Source: Gigaspora margarita (taxonomy: Eukaryota > Glomeromycota > Glomeromycetes > Diversisporales > Gigasporaceae). From it: a stretch of 64,000 bases of DNA. The notes under the pieces are model-generated. The model did not search any database. It was not told the origin of the DNA and saw only the letters and a program-made list of their open reading frames with translations. The stretch lies in the NCBI GenBank assembly GCA_009809945.1, contig WTPW01000571.1, positions 1 to 64,000 on the forward strand, given 5' to 3'. Each line of letters opens with the position of its first letter. Within the stretch, counting starts at the first letter, position 1. Below, piece by piece: positions 34,957-46,869 of the stretch. The translations under genes and the position numbers were made by a program.

Positions 34957-36864
34957 TAAGTAAGTATAAATTAATTAATACATACTGATATTAAAAGAAG
35001 CTTAGTTCTTTACTTCAACTATCTTTTGCTTACTTTTATTAATTTTGTTAAAATTATTAAAATCAGTTGGTTGTATATTAGAAAAAGCTATGTTTTCCAT
35101 ATTAACTACCTTTTGCTTGCCTTTATTGATATTGTTAAAATTAAAAGCAGTTAGTTGTACAAATTCTTTTTACCAAATTCAGAACTAGTAGTAATTTCTA
35201 TAATTAAAATTAATAAGGCATAACAAACTTACTTTTGGATAATAGTTTAACAATATTAATAATATTAACTTTATTCTTTTTTAATTAAACCAATTTCTTG
35301 TAACATATGTTTTTAGTAGAATAGTACTTGGCCTAGCAATAGATACAAAATCAGAATTATTATCACCAAAATAATGATTCAATAATAGTATAGATTCATT
35401 TTTATCATTAGCTAGCCTAGAAATTAACTAGACTAGTATGTCAGGTAGTGGTTTAGAGTTTTTGTTCACCAAAAACAGACTATATATTTAATAGAACTAG
35501 TCATTTTTTTGTACTTTTTGCTGTTACTACCCTCTTTGCTAACCACAAAATTTCATTAAACTAAAGAATAGCAAATTAAAATATTTAAATTCAATAACCA
35601 AACATTTGATAAAATATTCAAAAATAATAACAATTTTAAATATAATAAGTTTAATTATCTTAAATGAATGCTAGTTTTTATCTAATATTTTGATGACTCA
35701 GTTATTCTTGTTATCCTCTTGGTGAACTTTATCTTTTCTTTTATTATTAGACTTTCTATATTAGTTTCAGAAATTTCTTCACTATAATAGTACTTATTTT
35801 TTTAAAATTTATTAGATATTGACAATAGCTTGTCTTTTAGGTTTTTGGATAGATTACTATATAGAGAGCAGCCTTTTGTTTTCACAAAATAGCTAAAGCC
35901 TCTCTGTTATCCTTTTATTTCTAGATTAAATAAATTAAATAAAAGTTAAATAGTACTGAGATTTATATTAGCAAGATTAATAATAATAACAGTTATAGGG
36001 CATTCTTTAAAAAATGGTCCAAATGTTGTTTATAATAAAAATTATAATAAAAACATATGAATTTACTATAGATATGGATTAGAAGATTCTTTTAAATCTA
36101 ACTTATTAATTTAAAATTAAAATTTTCAGGGATATAGAACAAAGAGAGAAAAAAAAATTGAACTTAAAGATTGAATTAAAATTTCACTAATTTTGTACAA
36201 AACGAAAATGTAACTTTGACAAAAACAACTATTTTTCAATTTTGAAATAAGAAGCATATATAAAAACATGCTCTAAACAACTTTACTTAGTTGGCAAAAG
36301 TAGTTTACCTTGTAAGAAAAATGGGTTATATATATGCTAAAGTTAAAATTTTTGGGTTTTCAATATAAAAACCTTTTTTTTGTTAAAATAATATGCTTTG
36401 GACTTCTAAGTAAACTTGTTCAGCAGGTAATTTTACTCACATTAAAATAAAATGTGTTTTCTGGACCTTTTACCAAATAAAAAATAGATTTAAAGTTGGA
36501 AAATTTTTTTTTTTTAAAAAAAAAATTTTCTAACTTTAGGAGCTATCTAAAGTGGAGCAAAATTATATGTAATATATGGCCAATCAAATTATCAGATTTG
36601 ATAATCTTTGTTGAAGCAAACATGAAAGATAAGTGAAACCTTTAAAAAATACAAAAAACTGCAGGCATAACCAGATTTACTTATTTGTGCCAGTAATGCA
36701 ACCCAAAAAAGGAATTTTAATTTTGTAAATAAACAAAGTATGTAAAAACGCAAAGTTATAATTAGGAGGTTAGCTTTAGAAGGTATAGCTATAGATAGTG
36801 CCTATTATATATAAAATTTTATTCTCGAAATTTTTAATTAGTGCACAAAAGTTAATTTAAACAC
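34957..36864. other. AT-rich stretch, no gene or element recognised
   Basis: No domain or TIR border identified. Weak repeats exist: AACTACCTTTTGCTTGCCTTTATT resembles a phrase about 70 bases earlier (35020-35180). A short perfect hairpin AAATTTTTTTTTTTTAAAAA lies at about 36500-36530. 36560-36690 shares ATGGCCAATCAAATT and CAAAAAACTGCAGG-like phrases with 19085-19150. Confidence 0.45.
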
Positions 36865-37982
36865 TACATTAGCAAAATAAATATATGAAATCTTTTGAAA
36901 GATCTTGCAAACTTGCGAAATCTTTTGAAAGACCTTGTATATTGCAATTTATTTCAAAATATTTCGAAATATATTTCAAAATATTTCAGGTTTCAAAATA
37001 TTTCAAAAATATTTTCAAAATATTTTAAAATTAGATTCAAAATATTTTTTAAAATATTTTGTAATCAAAATATTTTTAAAATATTTTAGAATTGGCTGGA
37101 TCGGCTGGATCAGAATATGTAACCTGGGTCATGCCAAGAATGCATTGAACTATATTTTCAAAATAGTTCAAAATTTTGTATTAGTTATCAAAATTAATCT
37201 ATTGTATTACAAGATCAGATCAAATCTTTTGTTTATAAATTAGATCTTTTATACAGTTTTATATTGTTTTTTTTCTTTTGGTTTGTTTATATTGTTTTTT
37301 TAGTTATATTCTGTTTTTTTTGTTTTTGTTTTGTTTGTTTTTTTATTTATTTATTTTTTAATTTTTTCATACTTTACAAGAATATTAACCCTTTGCAAGT
37401 AACCTACAATTTTTTGACACTTTGCAAGAACACCAATAAGACTTTGCAAGCCAACTCAAACTTTCGACATGCTACAAGACACACAACTAATTTCTCTCTA
37501 GCAATTTCAAAATTTCCAAGAATGCTTTTTTGCAAGATTTCACAAGTTTTTGCAAGTTTTTGCAAGGTTTTACAAGTTTTCGCACAGTTTTGCTTCATTT
37601 ATTTTTGTTTTTGTTTTTTTGTTTTTTATTTTTTAAATTTTTTTATTAATTTATTTTATTTCAGCACTTTGCAAGAACAAACCTTTACTTTTTGCTATTT
37701 TGCAAGAAAACGCAACTCAGAATTTTTCAATACTTTGCAAACAAATACAAGAACATTAACCTGGCACTTTATGAAAACAACTTGGTTTCAGCAATTTCTG
37801 AACATAAATTCTTACTTCTGAGAAATAAAGATTTGTGGCTTCATTTTTTTTATTAAGTTTTGCTTACATATTTTTTGTTTTTTTGTTTGTTTTTTTTTTA
37901 CTTATTTTTTTATTTTATTTATTCCTGACTTCTTCAGAACTTTGAAGAATGCGATTTGACTTTTTGGTACTTTAAAAAAACA

Positions 37983-38138
37983 CTAAGGGAAGTAACAAAA
38001 ATCAGGTGATTTTTTAGGGGGGGGGGGTAAAAAAAGTTGAAATTATATATTAGAACCTGACTATATATATATTAAAGAAGAGGGAGGGGAGTAGGCCTCT
38101 GATAAAAAATAATCAGGTGATTAATGACATGGCCCTAA
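37983..38138. mobile_element. Small TIR element, first of an inverted pair
   Basis: Begins AGGGAAGTAACAAAAATCAG and ends GATTAATGACATGGCCCT, with AATCAGGTGATT near both ends and TA outside. It contains an 11-base G-run and GAGGGAGGGGAGTAGGCCTC. It matches 38192-38352 in inverse orientation. Confidence 0.7.
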
Positions 38139-38191
38139 CTTTAACTTCTTTGGCATTTTGCAAGAATACTAGATTTTTCTGGCAAGTTTCA

Positions 38192-38352
38192 AAAACACTA
38201 AGGGCAGTGTCATTAATCATCTGATTATTTTTTATTAGAGCCTACTCCCTCTCTCCCCTCTATAATATAGATTTGGTCAGGTTCCTATATATAATTTCAA
38301 CATTTTTTACCCCTCCTCCCTCCTAAAAAATCATCTGATTTTTGTCACTCCC
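38192..38352. mobile_element. Small TIR element, second of an inverted pair
   Basis: Begins AGGGCAGTGTCATTAATCAT and ends TGATTTTTGTCACTCCCCT. It is the inverse copy of 37983-38138, including the C-rich tract CCCCTCCTCCCTCC and the TATATAATTTCAAC block. The 53 bases between the two belong to the host 2 kb element (TTCTTTGGCATTTTGCAAGA). Confidence 0.7.
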
Positions 38353-39141
38353 CTAACTTTTACTTGAGAAATATTATTTTTTTATTTTTCACTTCTTTAC
38401 CATTTTTAAAAAGTATTTAGAAAAAGAAGCGAAACGAAGGTAACAAAAAAAATAGCGAAGCTAATATGATAGTTAAACAAAGAAGCGAAGATAATAGCTA
38501 ATTGTAGGGTGTGCAAAATTAAGTATATAGGTACTAGTTTTTATTTTTTTCTTCTACAATAGTAATAGAATTAGTGTGAAGAATTGCAAAAGTAGTAAAA
38601 AAAAAAAGTAATAATGTAAAAATAATATGTAATAATGTAAAAATAATATGTAATAATATAAAAATAATATGTATAATGTAAAAATAATATATAATAATGT
38701 AAAAATAATATTGTAAAGAATATATAATAATTAAAATATAATATATAATAAAATATTAATTAAAAATATATATTTAATTTAAAAATGTAATAAATAAAAA
38801 AATTGCAAAAATTTTAAAAATTTTAAAATATTGCGAAATATTGCAAAAAATTGCAAAATATTTAAGATTTATACAATAATATGCAAAATAGTACTCCTGT
38901 ATTTCCAAAGTAGAATAATTAATTAGGTAATTGCTTTTTTTTGCCCTATTTCACAATATTTTGAAACTTATTTTGCAATATTTCAAATTTATTTTGAAAT
39001 CTTTTGACAAAATATGTATACCGAAATCTTTTGAAAGATTTCGATTCTTTCAAAAGATTTAGCATCAATTGCAATTCTTTTAAAAGATTTTAGCATGCAA
39101 TTTTTTTCGAAAGATTTTGGTACTATAAATTCGATAATGTA

Positions 39142-39486
39142 GTTTTGGCATATTTTTGCTTTTTTCTTTTTCTGTATATATTCAGAATTCATGTTAAGCT
39201 GATCTAGAATGATCAAAATTTGATCTCACTAATTGGTAGTTGCTTTTTTAGAAATTTGTATTACTAGTACAAATAAGTAAAGCTAGTTATAACCAGCATG
39301 GTGAACATTCAATTTGATAGGCTTAAAGATTACTAGGTTATACAATATAAAAAAAATTTTAAAGTAACTATTATTATAAAAAACCAAATCATCAATTGAC
39401 AACTTGTAGTTTTATATAATAAAATTTTTTTAAACCATATTATAGTGTTCTTTAACTCTTTGTACATCTTTTGTAAAAAAAGATCA
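39142..39486. other. AT-rich spacer before the pogo-like element
   Basis: No gene, RNA or repeat recognised here beyond poly(A)/poly(T) tracts. Confidence 0.5.
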
Positions 39487-40440
39487 CAGTCGACTCCTGC
39501 AATAGTCACATCTTGTATTTGTCACAATTATGCTATAGTCACATAATTTTGTAAATTCAAATTTTTATTAAATAAAATTTTTCAATTAGTCACATATTAT
39601 ATTAAGTTTTGTAATAGTCACTATCACATAAAATTTTATATTTAACATATAAAATACCTTTATAAATATTACTCACTATAGTCATATTATTATATGTATA
39701 ACCTTCAATAAAAATTTTTAGTATGTATGGACTATAACCGATTTTCTTTAAAAAAAATCTAATTATTTATTTATGTATATTGTGAGGGAAAATGAACCCT
39801 CTGGCAAGCATTGCTTCCTTTATTGACACTAACTAAAACTGCTCTAACTTAACCCTAATAATAGTAAGACTTCGATCGAGATGTGAATAAACTTGGTCTG
39901 AGTAACTGGGCCAAAATAATCTACTATGAGTTCACATGATTAAAATCGATCACTAAAATTCTCAACGATACCATGTTGTCATATCAGAAATCAATCACAA
40001 AGTGTAAAGTTGATTTAGCACAGGACAATCCAACTTTGTTTAAAGGTAAATATTACTGTCGAGATAACACTTCTATTCTTATTTCGAAGGTTATTACTCA
40101 ATATTGACAAATCCTCGATTACTAGTAATTTGTACTACTGATTTCTGCAATGCAATCCGAAGGCCATGTCAACTCTTACTAAATATATATTTTGACAAAA
40201 ATAGATGTCTAAAAATGACAATCAGGATAGAAAAAGAAAATCAGCATGACTTTATACTATCACAATGTACATGTGCATATGTTAGTGAAACAAGTGGAAT
40301 ATTACTTTTTTAGAAGGTATTTAAAATATCAGGAGCACATTTAAATCAACAAATAATTTGAAATGATTTGGGCCTTATCTAGTTTTCAAACAAGCTTACA
40401 CTACATTTTACATATTACATAATACAGTAGTTGATTAAAC

Positions 40441-41880
40441 ATGCCTAAAGAAAAAATTAAAAAATGTACTAGACTTACTGCAAAACAAAAAAATATATCC
40501 AAGAAAAAAAAAGAGCTAATCCTAATCTAAAAGATGAAGAAATTGCTGCAGAATTTGATTGTGATCGAAGTACTATATCAAAAATTCTCAAGCAAAAAAA
40601 ATAATCTGAGATACAAGAAATTTCACCAACATCAAATGTACTTAAAACAGCTAGTCCTAAATTCTCCCAAATTGAAAGAGCTCTTGAAATATAAATTGGT
40701 ACTGTAGAACAATATAAGCTTACTCTTACAGGTGAAGTAATTCGTCAAAAGGCACTTCAGTTTGCAGCATTGTTAGGTATTTCAGAAAAGGAGTTTGGAG
40801 TATCCCAAGGCTGGCTTACATGATTTAAAGCTAAAATAGGTCTTTGCAATCATAAATTTCATGGAGAAGCAGAAAGTGCACCTATCGAACTTCTTTCACA
40901 ATTCAAAGAGAAGTTAAAAAATATTTTGGCAACTTATAAACCATGAGATGTCTTTAATGCTAATGAATGCGGTTTATATTATTATATGGAGTCAAGTTTT
41001 TCCCTTTCAGCTACTGTAAGAAAGGTAAAAAAAAGGACAAAACAAGAATTATAGTTCTTTTTACGGCTAATGCAGATGGCTCTGAAAAACTTACACCCCT
41101 GGTTATTAACAAATCTAAAATGCCAAATGCATTTCGTGATGCNAATATTACATACAATCAACTTCCTGTTGATTATTACTATAATGAGATAGCATAGATG
41201 CGTCAGATCATATTTAAGGTTTTTTATATAGTTATTCAATAAGGGTTTGCTCTTATGGTATATATTTACTTTATTGTTATTATTTTTTTTTAGAAATTTC
41301 TTCGTAATCTTCAAAGTAAATTTCAAATCCAAGAATAAAGAGTTTTATTACTTGTTGATGGTGCCACCTTCCACGCTGTTAACAATCTTAATAAATATCC
41401 AAATATTCATGTACTTTTCTCTCTCCTAATACCACAGCACACCTGCAACCAATAGATGCAGGAATAATTAATACCTTCAAAGCACACTATAAACATTTTT
41501 ATATCCATAAAATAATTAATGATTTCAATATAGGTATCAATATTCTTGAGTCATTAGTAAAAAAATTCAAAATGTCGATACTGACATTTTAATTTTTTAA
41601 AAAAAAAGTCAGTATAGAAAGATTTTACTATTATGTCGTTGTATTCAAAAGTTAATATAACCAGAGTGTTGTGTATACTTTTACAATCACAAAACACTAA
41701 CAGCTAATCTTATAAATTATTATAGACTGAATGAAGCTTTAATCTACTTCTCAAATTTATCCATCAAAATTTATTGCAGACTGATGGCTTTATTAAAGAA
41801 AATGATGAAAGTAATTTTCATGATTTCCTTTCACAAACCCATAGAGCTTCTGTTAAAGTAATGAGCAAAATACTCTTGAA
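40441..41880 (+). pseudogene. Pogo/CENP-B-family transposase, inactivated
   Basis: It begins MPKEKIKKCTRLTAKQKN. After a frame change in an A-run comes a helix-turn-helix, DEEIAAEFDCDRSTISKIL, typical of pogo/CENP-B DNA-binding domains. A second DNA-binding region follows (KALQFAALLGISEKEFGVSQ, then KFHGEAESAP). The DDE region reads DVFNANECGL, where the first catalytic Asp is Asn (codon 40962-40964). Next come TANADGSEKLTPLVI, the second Asp in LLLVDGATFHA and the third in LQPIDAGIINTFKAH. There are stops at expected Arg/Trp positions (for example TGA 40944-40946 and TAG before MRQIIF near 41197) and frame changes. It would have cut and pasted the surrounding element. Confidence 0.85.
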
Positions 41881-41940
41881 AACTTTTTGTATATTAATTT
41901 TTATATTGGTAAATTATTTGAAGCCATTATGTTATTTTAT

Positions 41941-43387
41941 TTAAGGGTAGAGGGTATGTCGATCATTTTTCATATGATTTTTGTAGTACAAGTGAAAATC
42001 ATATGTTATAAGAAATACGCTCCTGATAAAACTTTTTAAGTTTACAATAAACCCTTGTCAAAATTTCGTGGTGTATAAATTAAAACCTCAATTTATATTA
42101 GGAAAATTTCTAAAAGCAATTTCATTTTAAAAAAATATACTTGTATATGCAGTAAAACTTTTCTGGGTGAACCCAAAATTTTCTGGGTTACCCTAAAAGT
42201 TCTCTTGAAATTTTTGGTAGTAATTACCCAATCATATTTGATTTTTTTTTTTTTTNNNNNNNNNNNNNNNNNNNNNNNNNNNNNNNNNNNNNNNNNNNNN
42301 NNNNNNNNNNNNNNNNNNNNNNNNNNNNNNNNNNNNNNNNNNNNNNNNNNNNNNNNNNNNNNNNNNNNNNNNNNNNNNNNNNNNNNNNNNNNNNNNNNNN
42401 NNNNNNNNNNNNNNNNNNNNNNNNNNNNNNNNNNNNNNNNNNNNNNNNNNNNNNNNNNNNNNNNNNNNNNNNNNNNNNNNNNNNNNNNNNNNNNNNNNNN
42501 NNNNNNNNNNNNNNNNNNNNNNNNNNNNNNNNNNNNNNNNNNNNNNNNNNNNNNNNNNNNNNNNNNNNNNNNNNNNNNNNNNNNNNNNNNNNNNNNNNNN
42601 NNNNNNNNNNNNNNNNNNNNNNNNNNNNNNNNNNNNNNNNNNNNNNNNNNNNNNNNNNNNNNNNNNNNNNNNNNNNNNNNNNNNNNNNNNNNNNNNNNNN
42701 NNNNNNNNNNNNNNNNNNNNNNNNNNNNNNNNNNNNNNNNNNNNNNNNNNNNNNNNNNNNNNNNNNNNNNNNNNNNNNNNNNNNNNNNNNNNNNNNNNNN
42801 NNNNNNNNNNNNNNNNNNNNNNNNNNNNNNNNNNNNNNNNNNNNNNNNNNNNNNNNNNNNNNNNNNNNNNNNNNNNNNNNNNNNNNNNNNNNNNNNNNNN
42901 NNNNNNNNNNNNNNNNNNNNNNNNNNNNNNNNNNNNNNNNNNNNNNNNNNNNNNNNNNNNNNNNNNNNNNNNNNNNNNNNNNNNNNNNNNNNNNNNNNNN
43001 NNNNNNNNNNNNNNNNNNNNNNNNNNNNNNNNNNNNNNNNNNNNNNNNNNNNNNNNNNNNNNNNNNNNNNNNNNNNNNNNNNNNNNNNNNNNNNNNNNNN
43101 NNNNNNNNNNNNNNNNNNNNNNNNNNNNNNNNNNNNNNNNNNNNNNNNNNNNNNNNNNNNTTCAAAGTGATTTGCACATCAACTACTCAACTCAAGGGGT
43201 CTTTCTAAATTAAATGCCGGTAATAAGACAAAAGAAAAAAAAAAGCTTTAGAAGAGAATAAAAAAAAAATTAATAGTACAAAAAAAAAGTTATACGTATC
43301 ATAGAAATTTCGATTTCCACATACGTTATACAAAAAAATTACCATCGATTTCATATTAGAAATTATCGATATACCCTCTACCCTTAA
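41941..43387. mobile_element. TTAAGGGTAGAGGG-end TIR element, contains a gap
   Basis: The left end TTAAGGGTAGAGGGTATGTC and right end (inverse of TTAAGGGTAGAGGGTATATC) match 19 of 20. TTAA sits at both edges. This could mean a TTAA target (piggyBac-like) or TTAA as part of the TIR, as suggested by related ends at 19031-20775. Most of the interior is the N-run. Confidence 0.7.
42256..43160. other. Assembly gap, 905 N
   Basis: Run of N inside a TIR element. Open frames of X across it are not real. Confidence 0.99.
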
Positions 43388-43966
43388 TTTCTGGAATTTA
43401 ATCTATTTAGATCCGTAGGTGGTTCTTCATACCCTTCCACAACTTAATCAACTTAATCAACTTATCCAATNCTACGACTAGGTTTTAAGCCAATTAAATT
43501 TTAGAAATACAGTAGTACTTTAATATAGAATTAATCGACAAATTTTTTTTACTTTTGTTTTATAAAGATATATATATATTCTTTCTAACCCAGTTCGCAC
43601 AGCTTTTTAACTAGTTGGTTTTTTGTTCAGAACTTAAATAGGCTAACTGCTAGGGAATAATATTGCATTTATAAATTGACAATTAGTTAATACAGTAGTA
43701 TTGAAAGCATAATCTATTTTATTANAGTTAAATATTAATAAATCTGCCATTTGTCAAGAAACAAAAAGAGGACATAATATTTGACATTTATCATATTTGA
43801 TAGTCAAGAGGTGGAGTATAACTTTTCTAAATGATTTTAAGCCCTTTAGGGTCTACAATTGCTAAATATATCTAATATATACTAAAGCTTAAGGTTAATA
43901 GAATATAAACTATCGACAAAACTAGAGCAAAATTATTTTAATATTTATAATTATTTTTTCGGGTTA

Positions 43967-44082
43967 CTGTATAAGCGCGAAATAATGCGCAGGGGTGTAA
44001 TTTCGAATTTTGGCCTAAATTAAGCTTAATTTAGGCCAAAATTCGAAATAGCACCTTTGCGCATTATTTCACGCTTATACGA
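43967..44082. mobile_element. Hairpin MITE, about 116 bp, TA flanks
   Basis: It is a near-perfect palindrome centred on TTAAGCTTAA. The arms contain GTATAAGCGCGAAATAATGC and ATTTCGAATTTTGGCCTAAA. TA lies at 43965-43966 and 44083-44084. Arm differences are mostly transitions at CpG. The GAAATAA(C/T)G phrase is shared with the MITE at 20904-21337. Confidence 0.85.
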
Positions 44083-44258
44083 TATAATATAGTTCATGAA
44101 ATTTAGTTTAAAATATATCAAAAATTTTATCAAACTAGTAATTCGTCAGTTTGAGAATGCTAAAAATAAAAAAATTAATTATTTCATATTAGTCACATTC
44201 TCGTTATAGTCACATGGCATGCACGATTTTATGATGTGACTATTGCAGGAGTCGACTG

Positions 44259-44894
44259 TAGTATAGATCAAATATGGTAATACAGTATGTAACGAATGAG
44301 TTAATTGGCTATTAATTGTTATATAAACTTACTTATTATTAGTAAATCAGCAAAAAAATACAATGACTTGAGTTAATAGAAGTTCTAGTACTGTGAGTTG
44401 ACTTTTTTCTAAAGACAAAAAACATATTGCTAATATTTAAATATATTAAAAGAAAACTACAGAAATGTGAACCAATTGACTAGGTAGATCGAGAAGCAAA
44501 TTCTGATCCAAAATTAACTAAATTAGCATAAGCAAGTAATACAGTAATACAGTATATAACAAGTAAGTTAATTAGTATTAAACTTTTTTTTTTGCTTCCA
44601 AACTCAATGCCTTTTATATTGACCAAGCAACTAACAACGTGGTAATACTTTACTTAGTTCATACCAAAATGTTTATACTTTTTACAATTAAATTGCTTTT
44701 TTCAATAATCATTAAATGACATGCGTTTTTGTTTTTCAGGTTTGCTTTAATAAGATCTTTGATTAAATAATTGTTTAAATTATTTACAGAGCCATGAAAT
44801 GCTTTTATAACCTTTCTAAATTGAGCTTTATAAAGTTTGTCCATTTGGTTTAATTGTACTAATTGGAATTCTTTGTACTTTTCCAATAGGGGGC
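44259..44894. other. Spacer with a short direct repeat; unknown minus ORF
   Basis: The phrase AATACAGTATGTAACGAATG with GAGTTAATTGG near 44280 recurs near 44540 as AATACAGTATATAACAAGTA. An 81-codon minus ORF at 44659-44904 (MQNRPLLEKYKEFQLVQLNQ) has no recognised domain and partly overlaps the kinase relic. It might be chance. Confidence 0.4.
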
Positions 44895-45650
44895 GATTCT
44901 GCAATTGCGATTTATGGAATAACCAAGAACCAAAGATGGTAACTACAGGATAGTTATGGAGTATACAAAGCAGCGAAGTTTAAAAAAATTGTTAGATAAT
45001 AAATATAGCAAATTAGATTGGGCTTTCAAAGTAGCAAAGCTAATAGGCTTAATACAATTCACAAAGCCCATAAAGATTTTCATTCTGGCAATATAGTTAA
45101 TCAAAATATATTTGGTTCTTACATTACTGATTTTGGTTTATATAAGCCAGCGTTACAAAACTCAAATTCAAAAGAACTTTTGGTGCTTGTGTATATTGCT
45201 CCAGAAGTACTATACACAAATGAAAAAGAATACACTCAAAAGTTAGATATTTATTTTTTTAGAATAATTATGTCAGAAGTTTTTACTGGATATCCTCCAT
45301 ATCATGATATTCTACACAATAGAGATTTAGATCAATTCAAATTGATGTGATTTAAATTACAAGCTATTTGCAAAAACTAAAGTAGTGAGTATTGGGTATA
45401 GTATTTAAAATAGAATTAGAGTTGAACCTAATAGAAATAAGGCAATCAATAATTGTCAAAAATTTGCCAAAAGAAATGATACTGATAGAACATACTGTGA
45501 TGGATATTGTTATGAATATGGAATCGATATTAAAAAGATAAAGCATTCAGATGGTATTTGAAATGTTCTAAAGAAGGTAATTCAGATAGACAATTATACA
45601 AGTTGATTTTTGAATATTTCAAAACTCCCTAAACCAGATAATAATACTTT
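44895..45650 (+). pseudogene. TKL-type protein kinase relic with Sel1-like tail
   Basis: The sequence enters in the N-lobe (AIYGIT, then IVMEYTKQRSLKKLLDNKYS near 44945-45010). After a frame change it continues IHKAHKDFHSGNIV (catalytic loop, HKD in place of HRD, 45069-45092), ITDFGLYKPA (DFG 45128-45136) and YIAPEVL (APE 45198-45206), then LDIYFFRIIMSEVFTGYPPY. Past a TGA and another frame change, 45440-45620 reads like one Sel1 repeat (GYCYEYGIDIKK). It ends FLNISKLPKPDN, a phrase I associate with the C-termini of Rhizophagus kinases. It would have been a signalling kinase. It lacks the glycine loop, has at least two frame changes and is non-functional. Confidence 0.75.
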
Positions 45651-45929
45651 TATTTTTTTAAAAAGTTAGTAATATGTTATTAATTGAAAAATTTTTAAAT
45701 CTGTCAATATAGTAAATGCAGGTAATGATATTTATTTTTTCAAATTGAATTTAACCCATAGTTTAGTAGTTTATATGTATATATTTCACAGATCAAACTT
45801 CAAAATTTTAACAAGATTTCAGAGAGTTATTAGCAGAATATCAAACATTTATAAAGCTGATAATGACCTGATATTTGGCGTGTATTGCAAACAACTGTTT
45901 TGCAAACAAGTTGATCAATTTAAGTTAGA

Positions 45930-46690
45930 ATTGGCCTAACTTATGGTTTAGTGTAGGCTAGATGTGGATTGTGGGTAATATTATTATACTCTTCCTAGTG
46001 CTTTATATACATTATAGTAATAGTTTTAGGTTTAGTGTTGGGTTAAATAGAATTGATATTGGGCTAGAGTTAGTTTAGTTTATTAGAGTTAGGGTTAGTT
46101 TAGTTTATTAGAGTTAGGGTTAGTTTAGTATGTTAGAGTTAGATCTAGAATTAGAATTAGATGGTTAACTTTAGATGGTTATTATTTCAAATTTGTTATA
46201 TGAATTGTTATGCATAATGATTTTGAACAAAAATGTTTTTTTTTTTTACTTGTACTTGATTAAAAAAATTTTTTTTAAAAAACAAAATATAGAAAACCCA
46301 ATTTTTTTTATTATTCAAAAAAAATACAAATAAATACTACTAAATCTAACTAGAATCTACTACTATACTGCATTTAAAATCTCATACTATATATAATTCT
46401 AATACCCAAATCTAACTACTATATTATATTAACTATAATATTCTGAACTACTTCTAGTTCTAATGTCTACTATGCTTCTAATATTCTGAATTTAATTATC
46501 ATGCTACATCTAGTTATAACATGCTAAATCTAACTATTCTACTACTACTATGCTACTAACTATTATACTATATACAATTCTAACATCCAAATCTAACTAC
46601 CATACTATATTAGTTCTAACATCCCGAATCTAACTACTGTACTACTTCTAATTCTAATGTTCCAAATCTAACTACTCTCCTGAATCTAAT
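45930..46690. repeat. GTTAGGGTTAGTTTAG-type and AATCTAACTACTA-type simple repeats
   Basis: 45940-46200 repeats TTAGAGTTAGGGTTAGTTTA about three times, with looser copies around. 46330-46690 repeats CAAATCTAACTACTATACTA, TTCTAATGTTC and CTGAATCTAA in many variants. The two blocks are roughly complementary in motif (GATTTAGA against TCTAAATC), so together they form a loose inverted repeat around 46250. No coding. Confidence 0.6.
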
Positions 46691-46869
46691 CACTACAGCT
46701 AAACTTAAAATCTTCAACAATGAAAATCTAAATTTTCAAGAGTGGCACTAAGACAACAAAAGCCTCAAGACTCTGCAAGCAATGACACCAAAAGACAAAA
46801 ACTAAAATTTTCAGCAATTACACTAGTGAAGTTACTACAATAAAACTCTAATTAAGCAGCTATATTTAG

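Larger units (their letters stand above)
36865..39141 (+). mobile_element. 2 kb TIR family, copy 4, enlarged by two MITEs
   Basis: Termini TACATTAGCAAA and the inverse of TACATTATCGAAT mark the ends (both with C-to-T change in ACATCAGC). The family order is kept: TTTCAAAATATTTCGAAAT blocks, GTAACCTGGGTCATGC, GATCAGATCAAATCTTTTG, T-rich tracts with CACTTTGCAAGAAC, then the GCGAAGATAATAGCTAATTG block and AATAATATGTAATAATGTAA repeats. The MITEs at 37983-38138 and 38192-38352 are inserted. The 37264-37821 ORF is T-rich low complexity plus the repeated phrases. Confidence 0.75.
39487..44258 (+). mobile_element. Pogo-like DNA transposon with perfect TIRs
   Basis: Both ends carry a perfect 26-base TIR beginning CAGTCGACTCCTGCAATAGT. 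TA follows on the right (44259-44260); on the left the dinucleotide is CA (39485-39486), a likely mutated TA. Subterminal copies of TAGTCACA lie inside both ends (39525-39620 and 44190-44215), plausible transposase-binding sites. The element holds a broken pogo/CENP-B-type transposase (40441-41880). It was later invaded by a TTAAGGGTAGAG element (41941-43387) and a hairpin MITE (43967-44082). The segment 39780-40430 has no recognised gene. Confidence 0.9.

Noticed and set aside
37264..37821. 185-codon Phe-rich ORF
   Set aside because: Low-complexity T tracts and repeated CTTTGCAAGAAC phrases in a non-coding repeat.
42205..43177. Open frames of over 300 codons on both strands
   Set aside because: Same artefact over the second N-run.
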